A DNA stretch of 64,000 bases from Streptomyces sp. ADI95-17 (GCF_003846175.1 NZ_ML123045.1:415130-479129), one strand, 5' to 3'; counted from the first letter of the stretch, positions 9,601 to 18,947 are shown. Notes: generated by a model not told the origin, from the letters alone. Numbers and translations: made by a program.

Positions 9601-9847
9601 CGGCATCGACAGCAAGTACCGCCTGGTGGACGGGACGGCGGTCACCCAGCCCAAGTTCGCGTTCTGGTTCGAGGGCTACGGCTGGGGCGTGGAGAACCAC
9701 GGCGTCGACCCCGATGTCGAGGTCGTGGTGACACCGCAGGACCATGTGGCGGGCCGGGATCCGCAGTTGGACGAGGCGATCCGGATCGCACTGGAGTCGC
9801 TGGCCGAGACGCCGGCGAAGCGGGCGCCGGAGCTGCCGGAGGCGTAG
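6620..9847 (+). CDS. Tricorn-type protease
   Basis: The 1075-residue protein follows the tricorn peptidase plan: two beta-propellers (about 1-330 and 330-670, with WD-like repeats such as ISPDGTRVAW), a helical C1 domain, a PDZ domain near 800-860 (VRAGDAIIAVDGHPV) and the catalytic C2 domain. Ser744-His745 (GTSHAYV), nucleophile Ser967 (FSGSDGDIVNAA) and Glu1025 (VENHGVDPD) match the known tetrad of the Thermoplasma enzyme. It degrades oligopeptides released by the proteasome or other proteases. No signal peptide is seen. I prefer the GTG at 6620 because AGGG at 6608-6611 is correctly spaced; an in-frame GTG at 6611 adds three residues. Confidence 0.95.
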   Translation: MTQSAYLRYPHVQGDSIAFTAEDDVWLAPLDGGRAWRVCADNRPVAGPRISPDGTRVAWTTTRDGAPEVHIAPADGGPSVRLTHWGDARTAVHGWTPEGEVLVISSQGQASLRRTWARAVPVDGGPARTLPYGPVGSVAYGPGGRILLLSVTMGREAAAWKRYRGGTAGKLWIERESPADGPAEFVRLHADLDGNIECPMWVGERVAFLSDHEGVGAVYSSLPDGTDLRRHTGIEGFYARHASTDGTRVAYASAGELWLLDGLGGDGPRRVDIRLGGQRADLQPHPVHAGSHLDAASPDRTGRGSAVGTRGAVHWVTHSGGPARALAVEPGVRARLPRTFQADGDQHVVWVTDAEGDDALECAPATGTAPGAVPRRLAAGRIGRVLDLTPAPDGSRFAVAAHDGRILIVERESGEVHEVDRSEHGEASGLVFSPDSSWLAWSHPGPEPLSQLKLAHLADLSVTEATPLRFRDFAPAFTGDGKHLAFLSERSFDPVYDAHVFDLAFIGACRPHLLTLAATTPSPFGPQRHGRPIEKSGGEGDQDNPTALPVTRIDLEGLADRIVPLPVEAASYSTLRAAKDGLLWLSHPVTGVLGTSGPTPDARRPETVLERYDLEKLRCEQLASGVEDFAVSGDGKRIVMQTRGKLRAVPSDSHVPADDDGGGSDGGVTVDLSRIRRILEPAAEWRQMYNEAGRIMRDNYWRPDMGGLDWDGVLDRYRPVLERVATHDDLMDLLWEVQGELGTSHAYVRPSGGWGDDSSRQGLLGADISRTDEGSWRIDRILPSETSDPDARSPLAAPGVAVRAGDAIIAVDGHPVDPVTGPGPLLTGSADKPVELTVSPVDGGNSRHVVVVPVADEEALRYHAWVADRRAYVHGHSGGRLGYLHVPDMVGSGWAQLHRDLRIEVAREGLVVDVRENRGGHTSQLIVEKLARRVVGWDLPRGRRPFSYPQDAPRGPVVAVANEFSGSDGDIVNAAIKALGIGPVVGTRTWGGVVGIDSKYRLVDGTAVTQPKFAFWFEGYGWGVENHGVDPDVEVVVTPQDHVAGRDPQLDEAIRIALESLAETPAKRAPELPEA

Positions 9848-9848
9848 G

Positions 9849-9920
9849 GGAGCGGGCGGAGCGAGGGTGAGGGGGCGGGTGGGGTGCGCCTGCGGCGGGC
9901 TGCTTGCCCCCGCCCGCTCC
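9849..9920 (+). terminator. Possible long-loop terminator after tricorn gene
   Basis: GGAGCGGGCGG at 9849-9859 is perfectly complementary to CCGCCCGCTCC at 9910-9920 across a 50-base purine-rich loop. It begins directly after the stop codon of the protease gene. There is no T tract, so efficiency is uncertain. Confidence 0.45.
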
Positions 9921-9948
9921 TTCCCGTAACCGGGAGCTCCCGCCCCCG

Positions 9949-9980
9949 GACCCCCGCTCCTCAAACGCCGGAGGGGCTGG
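9949..9980. repeat. Short intergenic repeat, copy 2
   Basis: This stretch is almost identical to bases 1-31. It lies between the tricorn protease and the HIT gene. Its CTCAAACGCCGGA core also forms the right arm of the dnaJ terminator hairpin in inverted orientation, which suggests a dispersed family of terminator-associated repeats. Confidence 0.65.
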
Positions 9981-10090
9981 TTCTCGGGCGCTCGGGAAGG
10001 GTGGCAGGGGACAACGCCCGCCGCAGACGGCCCGATAGCATGCCGTACAACGATCACCACCACCGTCACCACCTACCGAGGAGCCACCCC

Positions 10091-10450
10091 ATGGCAGGAG
10101 AACCGCAGCCCGACTGCCTGTTCTGCAAGATCGTCTCGGGTGAGATCCCGGCAACCATCGTCCGCGAGACCGAGACCACCGTGGCCTTCCGGGACATCAA
10201 CCCGCAGGCCCCCACGCACGTACTCGTCATCCCCCGCGTCCACCACCCGGACGCCGCCGCGCTCGCCGCCGCCGAGCCGGGCATCGCCGCCGACATACTG
10301 CGCGAGGCCGGGCAGGTCGCCGCCGACGAGAAGATCGTGGACACCGGCTACCGGGTCGTCTTCAACACCGGCGCCGGTGCCGGCCAGACCGTTTTCCACG
10401 CGCACGCCCACGTCCTGGGCGGCCGCGGACTTCAGTGGCCCCCCGGCTAG
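10091..10450 (+). CDS. HIT family (HINT-type) nucleotide hydrolase
   Basis: The 119-residue protein begins CLFCKIVSGEIPA, the typical HINT start with zinc-like CxxC, and ends with the histidine-triad motif HAHAHVLGG near residues 103-111. HINT enzymes hydrolyse purine nucleoside phosphoramidates and aminoacyl-adenylates. The ATG at 10091 has GAGGAG 8 bases upstream. The RNase Z gene begins 16 bases downstream, so the two are probably co-transcribed. Confidence 0.93.
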   Translation: MAGEPQPDCLFCKIVSGEIPATIVRETETTVAFRDINPQAPTHVLVIPRVHHPDAAALAAAEPGIAADILREAGQVAADEKIVDTGYRVVFNTGAGAGQTVFHAHAHVLGGRGLQWPPG

Positions 10451-10465
10451 AGCGGCCCGCACACC

Positions 10466-11374
10466 GTGTCCGTACGCGAACTCGTGGTCCTCGGCACCGC
10501 CAGCCAGGTCCCGACCAGACACCGCAACCACAACGGCTACCTGCTGCGCTGGGACGGCGAGGGCATCCTCTTCGACCCCGGTGAGGGCACCCAGCGCCAG
10601 ATGCTGCGGGCCGGTGTCGCCGCGCACGACATCGACCGGATCTGCGTCACGCACTTCCACGGCGACCACTCGCTCGGCCTGGCCGGGGTGATCCAGCGGA
10701 TCAACCTCGACCAGGTTCCGCACCCGGTCACCGCGCACTACCCGGCGAGCGGGCAGCACTTCTTCGAGCGGCTGCGGTACGCCACCGCCTACCGCGAGTC
10801 CGTCGAGCTGACCGAGGCCCCGGTCGCCGCCGACGGGGTGCTCGCCACCACCGACGCGTACACGCTCAGCACCCACCGGCTCTCGCACCCCGTCGAGTCG
10901 TACGGCTACCGGCTCGTCGAACCCGACGGGCGTCGCATGCTGCCCGCGAAACTGGCCGAGCACGGCATCGAGGGGCCCGACGTCGGCCGGATCCGGCGCG
11001 AGGGAGCCATCGGCGGCGTCACGCTGGACGACGTCTCCGAGCGCAGGCGCGGCCAGCGGTTCGCGTTCATCATGGACACGAGGCTCTGCGACGGCGTGCA
11101 TGTGCTCGCCGAGGGCTGCGACCTGCTGGTCATCGAGTCGACCTTCCTCGACGAGGACGAACGGCTCGCCACCGACCACGGCCATCTGACCGCCGGACAG
11201 GCGGCCCGGGTGGCCCGGGACGCGGGAGTGCGGCACCTCGTGCTGACGCACTTCTCGCAGCGGTACGACGACCCGGCCGTCTTCGAGGCCCAGGCCCGTG
11301 CGGCGGGCTTCGAGGGCGAGCTGACCGTCGCCCAGGACCTCAGCCGTATCCCCGTGCCCACCCGGCACCTCTGA
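10466..11374 (+). CDS. rnz: Ribonuclease Z
   Basis: The 302-residue protein is an MBL-fold tRNA 3'-processing endonuclease. It has the HxHxDH zinc motif at residues 63-68 ([10 protein letters not shown]), [10 protein letters not shown] at 36-45 typical of RNase Z, MDTR near 208 and [19 protein letters not shown] near 242-260 with HFSQRY after it. It removes 3' trailers from tRNA precursors. GTG at 10466 is the only start that keeps the conserved [12 protein letters not shown] strand. It sits between the HIT gene and the deaminase, all on the plus strand. Confidence 0.95.
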   Translation: MSVRELVVLGTASQVPTRHRNHNGYLLRWDGEGILFDPGEGTQRQMLRAGVAAHDIDRICVTHFHGDHSLGLAGVIQRINLDQVPHPVTAHYPASGQHFFERLRYATAYRESVELTEAPVAADGVLATTDAYTLSTHRLSHPVESYGYRLVEPDGRRMLPAKLAEHGIEGPDVGRIRREGAIGGVTLDDVSERRRGQRFAFIMDTRLCDGVHVLAEGCDLLVIESTFLDEDERLATDHGHLTAGQAARVARDAGVRHLVLTHFSQRYDDPAVFEAQARAAGFEGELTVAQDLSRIPVPTRHL

Positions 11375-11422
11375 GTACACCAGCACCACATCAGCACCAC
11401 CGTCTGTGAGCGTGAAACACCC

Positions 11423-12415
11423 GTGCCCCTTCCCAAAGCCGAACTCCACCTGCACATCGAAGGCACCCTCGAACCCGAGCTGGCCTTCGCGCTCGCCGCG
11501 CGCAACGGCGTTCAGCTGCCGTACGCGGACACCGAGGAGCTGCGCACCGCCTACCTCTTCGACGACCTGCAGAGCTTCCTCGACCTGTACTACGCGCTGA
11601 TGGCGGTGTTGCGGACCGAGCAGGACTTCGAGGAGCTCGCCGACGCCTACCTCGCCCGCGCCGCGGCACAGGGCGTCCGGCACGCGGAGATCTTCTTCGA
11701 CCCGCAGGCGCACACCGCCCGCGGTGTCCCGATCGGCACCGTCGTCGAGGGGCTCGGCCGGGCGCTGGACCGCAGCGAGGAGAAGCACGGCATCTCCACC
11801 CAGCTGATCATGTGCTTCCTGCGCGACGAGTCCGCCGAGTCGGCGCTGGAGACGCTTCAGGCGGCGAAGCCGTATCTGCACCGGATCAGCGCGGTCGGCC
11901 TGGACTCGGCGGAGGTCGGCCACCCGCCCGTCAAGTTCCGCGAGGTGTACGAGGCGGCCGGGGCGCTCGGGCTGCGCAAGGTCGCCCACGCCGGCGAGGA
12001 GGGACCGCCCGAGTACATCCGGGAGGCGCTGGACGTCCTCGGGGTCGAGCGCATCGACCACGGACTGCGCTGCATGGAGGACCCGGAGCTGGTGGAGCGG
12101 CTGGTCGCGGACCGGGTGCCGCTCACCCTCTGCCCGCTGTCCAACGTACGGCTGCGCGCCATCGACACCCTGGAGGAGCACCCGCTGCGGGCCATGATGG
12201 ACGCCGGACTGCTCTGCACGGTGAACTCCGACGACCCCGCCTACTTCGGCGGATACGTCGGGGACACCTTCCACGCCGTCCACGAGGCGCTCGGCCTGGA
12301 CCGGGAGCGGCTGCGCACCCTGGCCCGCAACTCCTTCGAGGCGGCCTTCCTCGACCACGACGAGGAGCGCAGGGCGCGCTATCTGTCCGAGGTCGAGGCG
12401 TACGCGTTCGACTGA
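11423..12415 (+). CDS. Adenosine deaminase family enzyme, probably adenine deaminase
   Basis: The 330-residue amidohydrolase has zinc ligands HLH at residues 9-11, HAGEE at 189-193, the DHG at 212-214 with the catalytic histidine, and NSDDPAYFGGY at 268-278. In true adenosine deaminases the last motif is usually N(T/S)DDP followed by a different, shorter helix. The AYFGGYV form is, as I recall, the mark of the adenine deaminase (Aah1/PA0148) branch that takes the free base. Most automatic annotation would call it add. It would feed adenine salvage to hypoxanthine. The 3' end overlaps the convergent MFS gene by 37 bases. Confidence 0.9.
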   Translation: MPLPKAELHLHIEGTLEPELAFALAARNGVQLPYADTEELRTAYLFDDLQSFLDLYYALMAVLRTEQDFEELADAYLARAAAQGVRHAEIFFDPQAHTARGVPIGTVVEGLGRALDRSEEKHGISTQLIMCFLRDESAESALETLQAAKPYLHRISAVGLDSAEVGHPPVKFREVYEAAGALGLRKVAHAGEEGPPEYIREALDVLGVERIDHGLRCMEDPELVERLVADRVPLTLCPLSNVRLRAIDTLEEHPLRAMMDAGLLCTVNSDDPAYFGGYVGDTFHAVHEALGLDRERLRTLARNSFEAAFLDHDEERRARYLSEVEAYAFD

Positions 12416-13734
12416 CCGGCCCCACCCGCCGGGCCGGCCGTCCGGAACGCGGTCCTGACCGGGCGCCTGCGGCGCACCGGCAGACTGATCTCCGTGACGG
12501 CCTGCTCGGGAGCGCCCAGCTTGGGCACGGCGCCGGGCACAGCGCCGGTGGTGACGGCGAGCAGCGCGGCCGGGGCGCCGCCCCTGCGGCGCACCGATCC
12601 CGGCACCAGCGGACGGCCACCGGTGTGCAGGGCGACGGCCGTGACCGGGGCCGCGACCAGGAGCGTCACGGCGCCCAGGATCAGGCCCATGACCGGGTAG
12701 CCGGCCTGCTCGGAGAGCACGCTGCCGAGGACCGGTCCGCAGGCCACCCCGACGGACGAGGCGGAGCCCGCGAGGACCGCCCAGCGGCCGCGTACGTCCA
12801 GGGAGGCGGCCAGGCCGATCAGGTACGACAGGACCACGGGGTAGACCGTGTTCCAGAGGATCTCGCCGGTCGCGAACTGGCCGAGGTTCCCGGCCGACGA
12901 GCTGAGCACGATGCTCGCCGCGATGATCATGGTGCCCAGGCCGATCGGTACCGCCCGGCCGAGCCTGGCGCCCAGCATCCCGGCGCCCATCACCCCGAGC
13001 AGCCCCGCGCCGAGCGCGGCGGCGAACACCGCGCCGATGGTGACCTCGGAGAGCCCGACCCGGTCCACCCCGATCCGGCTGCTGACGCCCCACAGCGCGT
13101 TCTGCGCCATCGACCAGACGAGCATGCCGCCTGCGAGCACCAGCCCGGAGCGGCGGTGCGGAAGCCGGCCGGCGACCGGGGCGGCCGGACCGGACGGCGT
13201 GACACCGCCGAGCCGCGCCGTGGCGGGCCAGACGAGCAGGGCGACCACGGCGATCGAGGCGAACGGCAGCCGGTGGCCGCCGCCGAGGTGCGGGATCGAC
13301 AGATACAGGGCGCCCGCCGTCGCGGAGACGCTGAGCAGCCCGAGCGACGAGGTGCGGTGCGGATCGCGCTGGGCGGCGATGCCCGCGGCGGCCACCGCGG
13401 TCGCCGTGCCGGAGCCGAAGCCGCCGATCATCGCGCCCATGACCACCAGCGGCACCGACCCGGCCAGGGCGGCGCAGCCGTAGCCCACCATGGCCAGCAC
13501 CAGCCCGATCCGGGCCGGTCGCCGCGGGCCGTAGGTCTCGACCCGGCCCGCCAGCGCGAACCCGGCGGTCGCCGAACTCACCAGCAGGGCACTGCCGACC
13601 AGGCCGGCCTGCGCCGTACTGAGGCCCAGATAGACGGAGAGCCGCCCGACGATGGTGGGGAGCAGATAGGCGGCGAGGTAACCGGCGGTGAACACGGCGA
13701 CCAGGGGCCACGCGGCGCGAGGGCGCGAGGACAT
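12379..13734 (-). CDS. MFS transporter
   Basis: The 451-residue membrane protein shows about 12 hydrophobic segments, beginning AAWPLVAVFTAGYLAAYLLP, with a short polar loop GRLPHRRSG between the two halves. It looks like a single-polypeptide MFS permease; the substrate is not evident. The C terminus is a 70-residue polar tail (VRRRRPVRTAFRT and so on) whose coding end overlaps the deaminase gene on the other strand. ATG at 13734 is favoured, with AGGA upstream at proper distance; an in-frame ATG at 13752 adds six residues. It is divergent from the PfkB kinase gene across a region with a Crp-like site, which suggests a sugar or nucleoside substrate. Confidence 0.85.
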   Translation of the reverse strand: MSSRPRAAWPLVAVFTAGYLAAYLLPTIVGRLSVYLGLSTAQAGLVGSALLVSSATAGFALAGRVETYGPRRPARIGLVLAMVGYGCAALAGSVPLVVMGAMIGGFGSGTATAVAAAGIAAQRDPHRTSSLGLLSVSATAGALYLSIPHLGGGHRLPFASIAVVALLVWPATARLGGVTPSGPAAPVAGRLPHRRSGLVLAGGMLVWSMAQNALWGVSSRIGVDRVGLSEVTIGAVFAAALGAGLLGVMGAGMLGARLGRAVPIGLGTMIIAASIVLSSSAGNLGQFATGEILWNTVYPVVLSYLIGLAASLDVRGRWAVLAGSASSVGVACGPVLGSVLSEQAGYPVMGLILGAVTLLVAAPVTAVALHTGGRPLVPGSVRRRGGAPAALLAVTTGAVPGAVPKLGAPEQAVTEISLPVRRRRPVRTAFRTAGPAGGAGQSNAYASTSDR

Positions 13735-14072
13735 GGGCGTTCCTGAGGACATGCCTGAGGCGGCAGGGAAGGCAGGGGAGGGCAATGCGGGAAATACGGG
13801 GAATTCGGGCCACTCTTCGGTAACTGTCACCGACTGGGCTCGCGGGCCAATTTGTATCAACTGCGGCCAGTCGACCGAAAGCTGCCCCAGTGTGATCTGG
13901 GTCACATGTGTGTTTACCCTCCGGAAGCCCGGGTAGCAGCGCATGTTTATGCAGGTCGAAGCCCACATGTGAGGCGCCCGGACGAGCCCTTCGCGGCCGG
14001 CGGCGCGCACCCTCCGGTTACGGCGGCGCATCGGGCACACTGGCCAGATCTGCCACGACCGGGGAGTGCAAG
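13735..14072. other. Divergent intergenic region MFS / PfkB kinase
   Basis: The 338-base region holds no convincing gene. It is lower in GC than its flanks around 13800-13960. It contains a Crp-like box at 13891-13906 and two copies of the palindrome CACATGTG, at 13903-13910 and 13964-13971. Promoters for both divergent genes should be here. Confidence 0.6.
13891..13906. promoter_or_regulatory. Crp-like binding site
   Basis: TGTGATCTGGGTCACA has both perfect CRP half sites (TGTGA-N6-TCACA). It also fits the Streptomyces Crp pattern GTG-N6-GNCAC as I recall it. It lies between the divergent MFS transporter and PfkB kinase genes, about 155 bases from the MFS start and 165 from the kinase start. 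Confidence 0.7.
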
Positions 14073-15191
14073 GTGAGCACGGACATTCCAGCGGACATTC
14101 CGGGTATCGACCCACTGGACGGGCTGCGCGCCCCGCAGGACCCGGACTGCGACGTCTTCCTCACCGGCACGGTCTTCCTCGACATCGTCTTCACCGGCCT
14201 GGACAGCGCCCCGGTGCGCGGCACCGAGTCCTGGGCACGCGGCATGGGCTCCAGCCCCGGCGGGGTCGCCAACATGGCGACCGCCCTGGCGAGACTGGGG
14301 CTGCACACCTCGCTGGCCGCCGCGTTCGGCGACGACCACTACGGGGAGTACTGCTGGGACGCCCTCGAACAGGGCGAGGGCATCGACCTGTCCATGTCGC
14401 ACACCGTCCCCGGCTGGCACTCGCCGGTGACCGTCTCGATGGCGTACGAGGGCGAGCGGACGATGGTCTCGCACGGCCACGAGGCCCCCGGCCCCGCGGT
14501 CCCCGCCGGGGAAGCCGCGTTCCCGTGCTGCCCGCCCCGCGCCCGTGCCGCCGTCGCCTCGCTCGCCCCCGGCCGCAGCGAGCCCTGGGTCGCCACCGCG
14601 GCCCGCAACGGCGCCCGGATCTTCGCCGACGTCGGCTGGGACGACACCGGCCGCTGGGACCTGGACGCCCTCACCGACCTGGAGCACTGCCAGGCCTTCC
14701 TGCCCAACGCCGAGGAGGCGATGCGCTACACCCGCACCGACTGCCCGCGCGCCGCCGCCCACGCCCTGGCCGAGCGCGTGCCGCTCGCCGTGGTCACACT
14801 CGGCGCGGAGGGCGCCTACGCGGTGGACTCGGCGACCGGGGCGAGCGCCGAGGTGCCCGCGATCGAGGTCGAGGCGCTCGACCCGACCGGCGCGGGCGAC
14901 GTCTTCGTCGCCGGTTTCGTCACCGGGACCCTGGCGGACTGGCCGCTGGCCGACCGGCTGGCCTTCGCCGGGCTGACCGCGGCACTCTCCGTCCAGGAGT
15001 TCGGCGGATCGCTCTCGGCGCCCGGCTGGGCGGAGATCGCCGCCTGGTGGCAGCAGATCCGCACCTTCGCCGACCAGGACCCCGCCGCGCTCCAGCGGTA
15101 CGCCTTCCTGGACGAGCTGCTGCCCGCCGCCGCCCGGCCCTGGCCGCTGCGCCGGGCGGTCCCCACGATCGGTTTCCGCCACCCCGCCTGA
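14073..15191 (+). CDS. PfkB family carbohydrate kinase
   Basis: The 372-residue protein is a ribokinase-fold sugar or nucleoside kinase. It has the N-terminal glycine pair signature SSPGGVANMATALARLG near 62-78 and the C-terminal PfkB signature DPTGAGDVFVAGF near 270-282 with the catalytic aspartate. The phosphoryl acceptor is not predictable; ribokinase, fructokinase and adenosine kinase relatives share these motifs. GTG at 14073 is chosen for GGGGAG at 14061-14066. The Crp-like box and the divergent MFS permease point to uptake and phosphorylation of a carbohydrate or nucleoside. Confidence 0.9.
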   Translation: MSTDIPADIPGIDPLDGLRAPQDPDCDVFLTGTVFLDIVFTGLDSAPVRGTESWARGMGSSPGGVANMATALARLGLHTSLAAAFGDDHYGEYCWDALEQGEGIDLSMSHTVPGWHSPVTVSMAYEGERTMVSHGHEAPGPAVPAGEAAFPCCPPRARAAVASLAPGRSEPWVATAARNGARIFADVGWDDTGRWDLDALTDLEHCQAFLPNAEEAMRYTRTDCPRAAAHALAERVPLAVVTLGAEGAYAVDSATGASAEVPAIEVEALDPTGAGDVFVAGFVTGTLADWPLADRLAFAGLTAALSVQEFGGSLSAPGWAEIAAWWQQIRTFADQDPAALQRYAFLDELLPAAARPWPLRRAVPTIGFRHPA

Positions 15192-15337
15192 CCGGCGGGC
15201 GCGCCCGCCGCTTCGCGAGCCAGTGCGAAAAAGCCCTCGGTGTTGTCGGTGCGGAGTCGTAGGCTTGGTAATCCGAGAGGTTGTCGATCGGCGAGAACCT
15301 TGCAACGGGAGGAATGTGCAGGCCACAGAGCCGGCCC

Positions 15338-16369
<1,032 letters not shown>

Positions 16370-16378
16370 CAGCGCACC

Positions 16379-16876
16379 ATGTCGATCGACGTCAACAACG
16401 AGTCCGGAACCGAGGTCGACGAGCAGGCGATCCTCGACATCGCCCGCTACGCGCTCGCGCGGATGCGGATCCACCCGCTCTCCGAGCTCTCGGTGATCGT
16501 GGTGGACACCGACGCCATGGAACAGCTCCACATCCAGTGGATGGACCTTCCGGGCCCGACCGATGTCATGTCCTTCCCGATGGACGAGCTGCGTCCGCCG
16601 GCCAAGGACGACGAGGAGCCCCCGCAGGGGCTCCTCGGTGACATCGTGCTCTGCCCGGAGGTCGCCAAGAAGCAGGGCGAGGACGCGGAGACCGGGCACT
16701 CCATGGACGAGGAGCTCCAGCTCCTCACGGTTCACGGAGTGCTGCACCTCCTCGGGTACGACCACGAGGAGCCGGACGAGAAGGCCGAGATGTTCGGCCT
16801 CCAGGCCGCGATCGTCGACGGCTGGCGCGCCGAGCACGGCCTGACCGGCCCGTCGCCCGCCCCCACCGTCTCGTGA
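16379..16876 (+). CDS. ybeY: Endoribonuclease YbeY (rRNA maturation)
   Basis: The 165-residue protein has the zinc motif [16 protein letters not shown] near 119-134 (H-x3-H-x5-H) and the [10 protein letters not shown] segment near 61. YbeY takes part in 16S rRNA 3' end maturation and 70S quality control. It follows phoH by 9 bases, and its TGA overlaps the GTG of the next gene, so phoH-ybeY-CBS protein form one operon. Confidence 0.96.
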   Translation: MSIDVNNESGTEVDEQAILDIARYALARMRIHPLSELSVIVVDTDAMEQLHIQWMDLPGPTDVMSFPMDELRPPAKDDEEPPQGLLGDIVLCPEVAKKQGEDAETGHSMDEELQLLTVHGVLHLLGYDHEEPDEKAEMFGLQAAIVDGWRAEHGLTGPSPAPTVS

Positions 16877-18165
16877 GCGTTCCTCTCGTCCTGGGGGCCG
16901 TCCTGCTGGTCGTCGTCGGCTGGCTGGCGGCCTGCGCGGAGGCGGGCATCGCCCGGGTCTCCAGCTTCCGGGCCGCCGAGGCGGTCCGCTCCGGGCGGCG
17001 CGGCAGCGGGAAGCTGGAACAGGTCGCGGCGGACCCGACCCGCTACCTCAACGTCGCCCTGCTGGTGCGGGTCGCCTGCGAGATGTCGGCGGCCGTGCTC
17101 GTCACGTACGCCTGCCTGAAGGAACTCCCGGAGACCTGGGAGGCGCTGGCCGTCGCCATGGGCGTGATGGTCCTCGTCTCCTACGTCGCCATCGGCGTCT
17201 CGCCGCGCACCATCGGCCGCCAGCACCCGCTGAACACCGCCACCGCCGCGGCGTACGTCCTGCTGCCGCTGGCCAGGGTCATGGGCCCGATCCCGCAGCT
17301 GCTGATCCTCATCGGCAACGCGCTGACCCCGGGCAAGGGGTTCCGCAAGGGCCCGTTCGCCAGTGAGGCCGAACTGCGCGCGATGGTCGACCTCGCCGAG
17401 GCGGAGTCGCTGATCGAGGACGAGGAGCGCCGCATGGTGCACTCCGTCTTCGAGCTCGGTGACACGCTCGTGCGCGAAGTCATGGTGCCGCGTACGGACC
17501 TGGTCTGCATCGAGCGCTACAAGACGATCCGGCAGGCGCTGACCCTGGCGCTGCGCTCCGGCTTCTCGCGGATCCCGGTCACCGGGGAGAACGAGGACGA
17601 CATCGTCGGCATCGTGTATCTCAAGGACCTGGTCCGCAAGACCCACATCAACCGCGAGTCGGAGGCCGATCTGGTCTCCACCGCGATGCGGCCGGCGTCC
17701 TTCGTGCCCGACACCAAGAACGCCGGCGACCTGCTGCGCGAGATGCAGCAGGAACGCAGCCACGTCGCCGTCGTGATCGACGAGTACGGCGGCACGGCGG
17801 GCATCGTCACCATCGAGGACATCCTCGAAGAGATCGTCGGCGAGATCACCGACGAGTACGACCGCGAACTCCCGCCCGTCCAGGAGCTGGGGAACGACTG
17901 CTTCCGGGTGACCGCGCGCCTCGACATCGGCGACCTCGGGGAGCTGTTCGGCCTCGACGAGTACGACGACGAGGACGTGGAGACCGTCGGCGGACTGCTG
18001 GCCAAGGCGCTGGGAAGGGTTCCGATCGCCGGGGCCTCGGCCGTCGTCGACCTGCCGGACGGCCGCCGGCTGCGGCTGACCGCGGAGTCCCCGGCGGGCC
18101 GCCGCAACAAGATCGTCACGGTGCTGGTGGAGCCCGTGGCGTCACCGGAGGGGGACGAGGGATGA
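16873..18165 (+). CDS. Hemolysin/CorC family membrane protein with CBS domains
   Basis: The 430-residue protein has a DUF21/CNNM-like N-terminal membrane part with about three or four hydrophobic segments (residues 1-145), a paired CBS domain (about 195-315; VMVPRTDL and [18 protein letters not shown] are typical) and a C-terminal CorC_HlyC transporter-associated domain (about 335-420). The family is linked to Mg2+/Co2+ export or resistance. GTG at 16873 overlaps the ybeY stop, and its own stop overlaps the ATG of the next gene, which gives a tight operon. Confidence 0.92.
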   Translation: MSVPLVLGAVLLVVVGWLAACAEAGIARVSSFRAAEAVRSGRRGSGKLEQVAADPTRYLNVALLVRVACEMSAAVLVTYACLKELPETWEALAVAMGVMVLVSYVAIGVSPRTIGRQHPLNTATAAAYVLLPLARVMGPIPQLLILIGNALTPGKGFRKGPFASEAELRAMVDLAEAESLIEDEERRMVHSVFELGDTLVREVMVPRTDLVCIERYKTIRQALTLALRSGFSRIPVTGENEDDIVGIVYLKDLVRKTHINRESEADLVSTAMRPASFVPDTKNAGDLLREMQQERSHVAVVIDEYGGTAGIVTIEDILEEIVGEITDEYDRELPPVQELGNDCFRVTARLDIGDLGELFGLDEYDDEDVETVGGLLAKALGRVPIAGASAVVDLPDGRRLRLTAESPAGRRNKIVTVLVEPVASPEGDEG

Positions 18166-18515
18166 CGCCGGAGCGGCTGCGGGCGTTCTGCCTGGAGTTC
18201 AGCGCGAGCGCCGAGGAGTTCCCGTTCGGCCCCGGGACCTCCGTCTTCAAGGTGCTCGGCAAGATGTTCGCGCTCAGCGCGCTGGACGCACGGCCGCTGA
18301 CGGTGAACCTGAAGTGCGATCCGGACGAGGCGGTGCGGCTGCGGGAGAAGTACGACGCGGTGGTGCCGGGCTGGCACATGAACAAACGGCACTGGAACAC
18401 GGTGACGGTGTCCGGGGTGCCGGACCGGGTGCTCCGCGAGCTGATCGAGGACTCCTACGACCTCGTGGTGGCGGGGCTGCCGAAGGCCGACCGGCTGCGG
18501 CTCGACCGGCCGTAG
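18162..18515 (+). CDS. MmcQ/YjbR family protein
   Basis: The 117-residue protein has the CyaY-like fold pattern of the YjbR family: RAFCLEFSASAEEFPFG at the start, FKVLGKMFAL, LNLKCDP-like VNLKCDPDEAVRLREKYDAVVPGWHMNKRHWNTV, and a C-terminal helix with LIEDSYDLVVAGLPK. Relatives are called DNA-binding MmcQ proteins, but the role is poorly defined. It begins in the ATGA overlap with the CBS protein, so it belongs to the ybeY operon. Confidence 0.88.
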   Translation: MTPERLRAFCLEFSASAEEFPFGPGTSVFKVLGKMFALSALDARPLTVNLKCDPDEAVRLREKYDAVVPGWHMNKRHWNTVTVSGVPDRVLRELIEDSYDLVVAGLPKADRLRLDRP

Positions 18516-18556
18516 GCGGTGCGCGTGCCCGTGCGCCCGGTTCGTATGCTCGGCAC

Positions 18557-18910
18557 ATGACTGAGAGCACCGACCTCGGCCCCGAGGACCGCAAGATCGT
18601 CACGCTGGCGCGCAGCGCCCGCGCCCGCAACGGTGTGCCGGAGGGCGCGGCCGTACGGGACGAGACCGGACGCACGTATGTCGCGGGCACCGTCCGGCTG
18701 GAGTCGCTGAAGCTCAGCGCGCTGCAGACGGCCGTGGCGATGGCCGTGGCCAGCGGAGCCACCTCGCTGGAGGCGGCCGCGGTCGTCTCCGAGGCCGAGA
18801 CCCCCTCGGACGAGGACCGCGCCGCGGTACGGGACCTGGGCGGCCCGGACACCCCCGTCCTGCTCGCCGGGCCCGACGGCACCCTGCGGATCAGCGTGAC
18901 GGCCGGCTGA
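18557..18910 (+). CDS. Cytidine deaminase-like protein lacking zinc ligands
   Basis: The 117-residue protein aligns by eye with the cytidine deaminase fold: ARSARARNGVPEGAAVRDETGRTYVAGTV matches the strand-turn-strand before the active site, and LKLSALQTAVAMAVASG matches the helix that normally starts with the C/H-A-E zinc motif. Here that site reads LSA. The second PCxxC motif is absent, and the whole protein contains no cysteine or histidine. It therefore cannot be a zinc deaminase by the usual mechanism. It occupies the place of cdd in the phoH-ybeY-cdd-era order of other bacteria. It may be a structural or ligand-binding relic; its function is unknown. Confidence 0.8.
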   Translation: MTESTDLGPEDRKIVTLARSARARNGVPEGAAVRDETGRTYVAGTVRLESLKLSALQTAVAMAVASGATSLEAAAVVSEAETPSDEDRAAVRDLGGPDTPVLLAGPDGTLRISVTAG

Positions 18911-18947
18911 CGACGGATGCGGTCGGGACCCCTCCGGCACAGGGATC

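Noticed and set aside
12379..14115. MFS gene starting as far upstream as 14115 on the minus strand
   Set aside because: The added 127 residues are non-membrane, cross the Crp-like box and the divergent promoter region, and even overlap the PfkB start. ATG 13734 has an AGGA site and begins at the first helix.
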